Source: Bacteroidota bacterium (lineage in GTDB: Bacteria > Bacteroidota > Bacteroidia > NS11-12g > UBA955). From it: 33,775 nt of DNA. Below, piece by piece: positions 33,110-33,775 of the stretch. Location of the stretch: NCBI GenBank assembly GCA_025354385.1, contig JANXMZ010000016.1, positions 1-33,775 of the forward strand, in the 5' to 3' direction. The translations under genes were made by a program, and so were the position numbers. Positions within the stretch are counted from its first letter, which is position 1; each line of letters begins with the position of its first letter. A model generated the notes under the pieces. That model worked only from the letters and a program-made list of their open reading frames with translations, was not told the DNA's origin and did not search any database.

Positions 33110-33634
33110 AATTTTTCTAGTCGAGTACTTTCAAAACTTTTTTCACCAATGATTTGCAAGTGGTAAATCCCCTTGGCAAAATTGAGTATTTCTATGGACA
33201 AACCAATTGCTAAACAAGCATAGTGCGTCTGCATTCGAAATACATCATGGCCCAATAAATCTGGTATTACAATTACTGCACTGTTTATGTTTGAGGTGTT
33301 CAATTGCAATATAAATTCGGAATTAAATGGATTAGGATATAGTAAGCCATAAAGGTGGTGTTATTTTTTTTTCTGCAAATAAATTGGTTAACAAAAAAGA
33401 ATCCGACAAGGCAGAAGTTCAACATATATTATTGGTTTTAAACTGATAATAACAAGTGGCAAAAGTTTTGATGTTTCTACTAGAAGCAACTATTGAAGTT
33501 TTGTTGCGATAACAATATACAGACTATCTATGGAACTGCATTTTAAGCTATCGCCTGATATTTTTATAACTGTTGGTTTTGTTGGAAATAGATGAAGGGT
33601 AACTGTTACCCTATCTGATATGTATTGATAATTG
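33106..33634 (-). pseudogene. Decayed C-terminal part of a T9SS-secreted protein, cut by the right repeat element
   Basis: Reading leftward from 33634, three frames together spell a typical T9SS protein tail. An Ig-like segment (VTLHLFPTKPTVIKISGDSL, KCSSIDSLY, 33621-33490) shifts into YRNKTSIVASSRNIKTFATC. A third frame then gives the sorting domain, GLLYPNPFNSEFILQLNTSN, VIVIPDLLGHDVFRM and LSIEILNFAKGIYHLQIIG, to the stop at 33108-33106. Frameshifts and an in-frame stop separate the pieces, so no intact protein is made. The upstream part is missing exactly where the repeated element begins, which suggests the insertion broke the gene. The sorting domain is the most intact part. Confidence 0.75.
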
Positions 33635-33775
33635 GGCTTAATAGACAAATTTTAGGCTAAAATCATTTGTATCCCTTAATGTCATTAGCTTTGAGCCTTG
33701 TCAAAGGTTATGAATAAAAAAAGTGCTTTTACTGTGGTTCCAGAATTACTAAAAAAAATGGCTGGGTTAAAGGGG
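33635..33775 (+). mobile_element. Right terminal copy of the repeated element, probably an insertion-sequence end
   Basis: Bases 33635-33773 are the exact reverse complement of 1-139; the left flank (33634) differs from the matching base at the other end, so 33635 is the element edge. It starts GGCTTAATAGAC and runs 75 non-coding bases to an ATG at 33710. The adjacent decayed T9SS gene supports an insertion event here. The element is truncated by the window end. Confidence 0.6.
33710..33775 (+). CDS. Partial 5' end of a possible transposase (right copy)
   Basis: The 22 visible codons read MNKKSAFTVVPELLKKMAG followed by LKG, identical to the left copy. Too short to assign to a family; inferred as a transposase only from its position in the repeated element. 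Confidence 0.35.
   Translation, partial: MNKKSAFTVVPELLKKMAGLKG

Noticed and set aside
32890..33120. 76-codon plus-strand frame near the right end
   Set aside because: It overlaps the 58-aa lipoprotein in another frame; the lipoprotein has a hydrophobic segment and lipobox, while this frame has no recognisable character.
1..33775. Composite transposon reading of the inverted end repeats
   Set aside because: The segment carries pyrH, mutS, rbfA and kdsC, core genes of the chromosome, so transposition as a unit is unlikely; a contig break at repeats explains it more simply.

Overview
The window reads as a chromosomal contig of a low-GC member of the Bacteroidota. Three things point there. It carries a type IX secretion (T9SS) C-terminal sorting domain, plus the remnant of a second one. 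Many genes have the phylum's characteristic promoter (TTTG, 19-21 bases, TAnnTTTG) and almost no Shine-Dalgarno sequences. The gene set is typical: rbfA next to a LolC/E-type permease, kdsC, many outer-membrane beta-barrels and lipoproteins. I cannot name a genus. Both ends of the window lie inside inverted copies of one 139-bp sequence that leads outward into the same coding start, probably an insertion sequence, so the contig most likely stops at a repeat.

Layout. 0.3-5.8 kb is mostly housekeeping: LolC/E-like permease, rbfA, LysE-type exporter, 3-methyladenine glycosylase I (tag), a small membrane protein, pyrH, an SGNH hydrolase and kdsC. A short REP-like repeat cluster follows at 5.8 kb. 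5.9-12.2 kb carries a RidA protein, a periplasmic WD40 protein, lipoprotein MsrB, a secreted unknown, an MFS transporter and a 679-aa secreted protein with a caspase-like His/Cys C-terminus. 12.3-17.8 kb is a surface module: two paralogous lipoproteins flank a 1008-aa T9SS protein with a C-type-lectin-like domain. All three have near-consensus promoters. 17.8-22.2 kb holds a 53-aa membrane protein, a beta-barrel protein, an orphan AbrB/MazE-type protein, a TrmH-family methyltransferase and mutS.

22.2-29.3 kb is accessory. Downstream of mutS is a zinc-ribbon gene, then a diverged, frameshifted second copy of the mutS 3' end (22811-22932), which looks like a scar of DNA acquisition. Next is a minus-strand operon of SIR2-like protein, DUF2971 protein (frameshifted near its end) and a DUF4365 nuclease-like protein. 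This is my best candidate for an uncharacterised defence system. Tandem beta-barrel paralogs, a TPR protein and a frameshifted 69-aa gene follow.

29.3-30.26 kb is almost gene-free. A flotillin-like SPFH protein (30.3-32.2 kb) with a strong terminator, a small secreted basic protein and a 58-aa lipoprotein follow. The last 0.5 kb before the right insertion-sequence copy is the decayed tail of a T9SS-secreted protein. No tRNA, rRNA or CRISPR array was seen. All functions are inferred by reading motifs; no database search was run.
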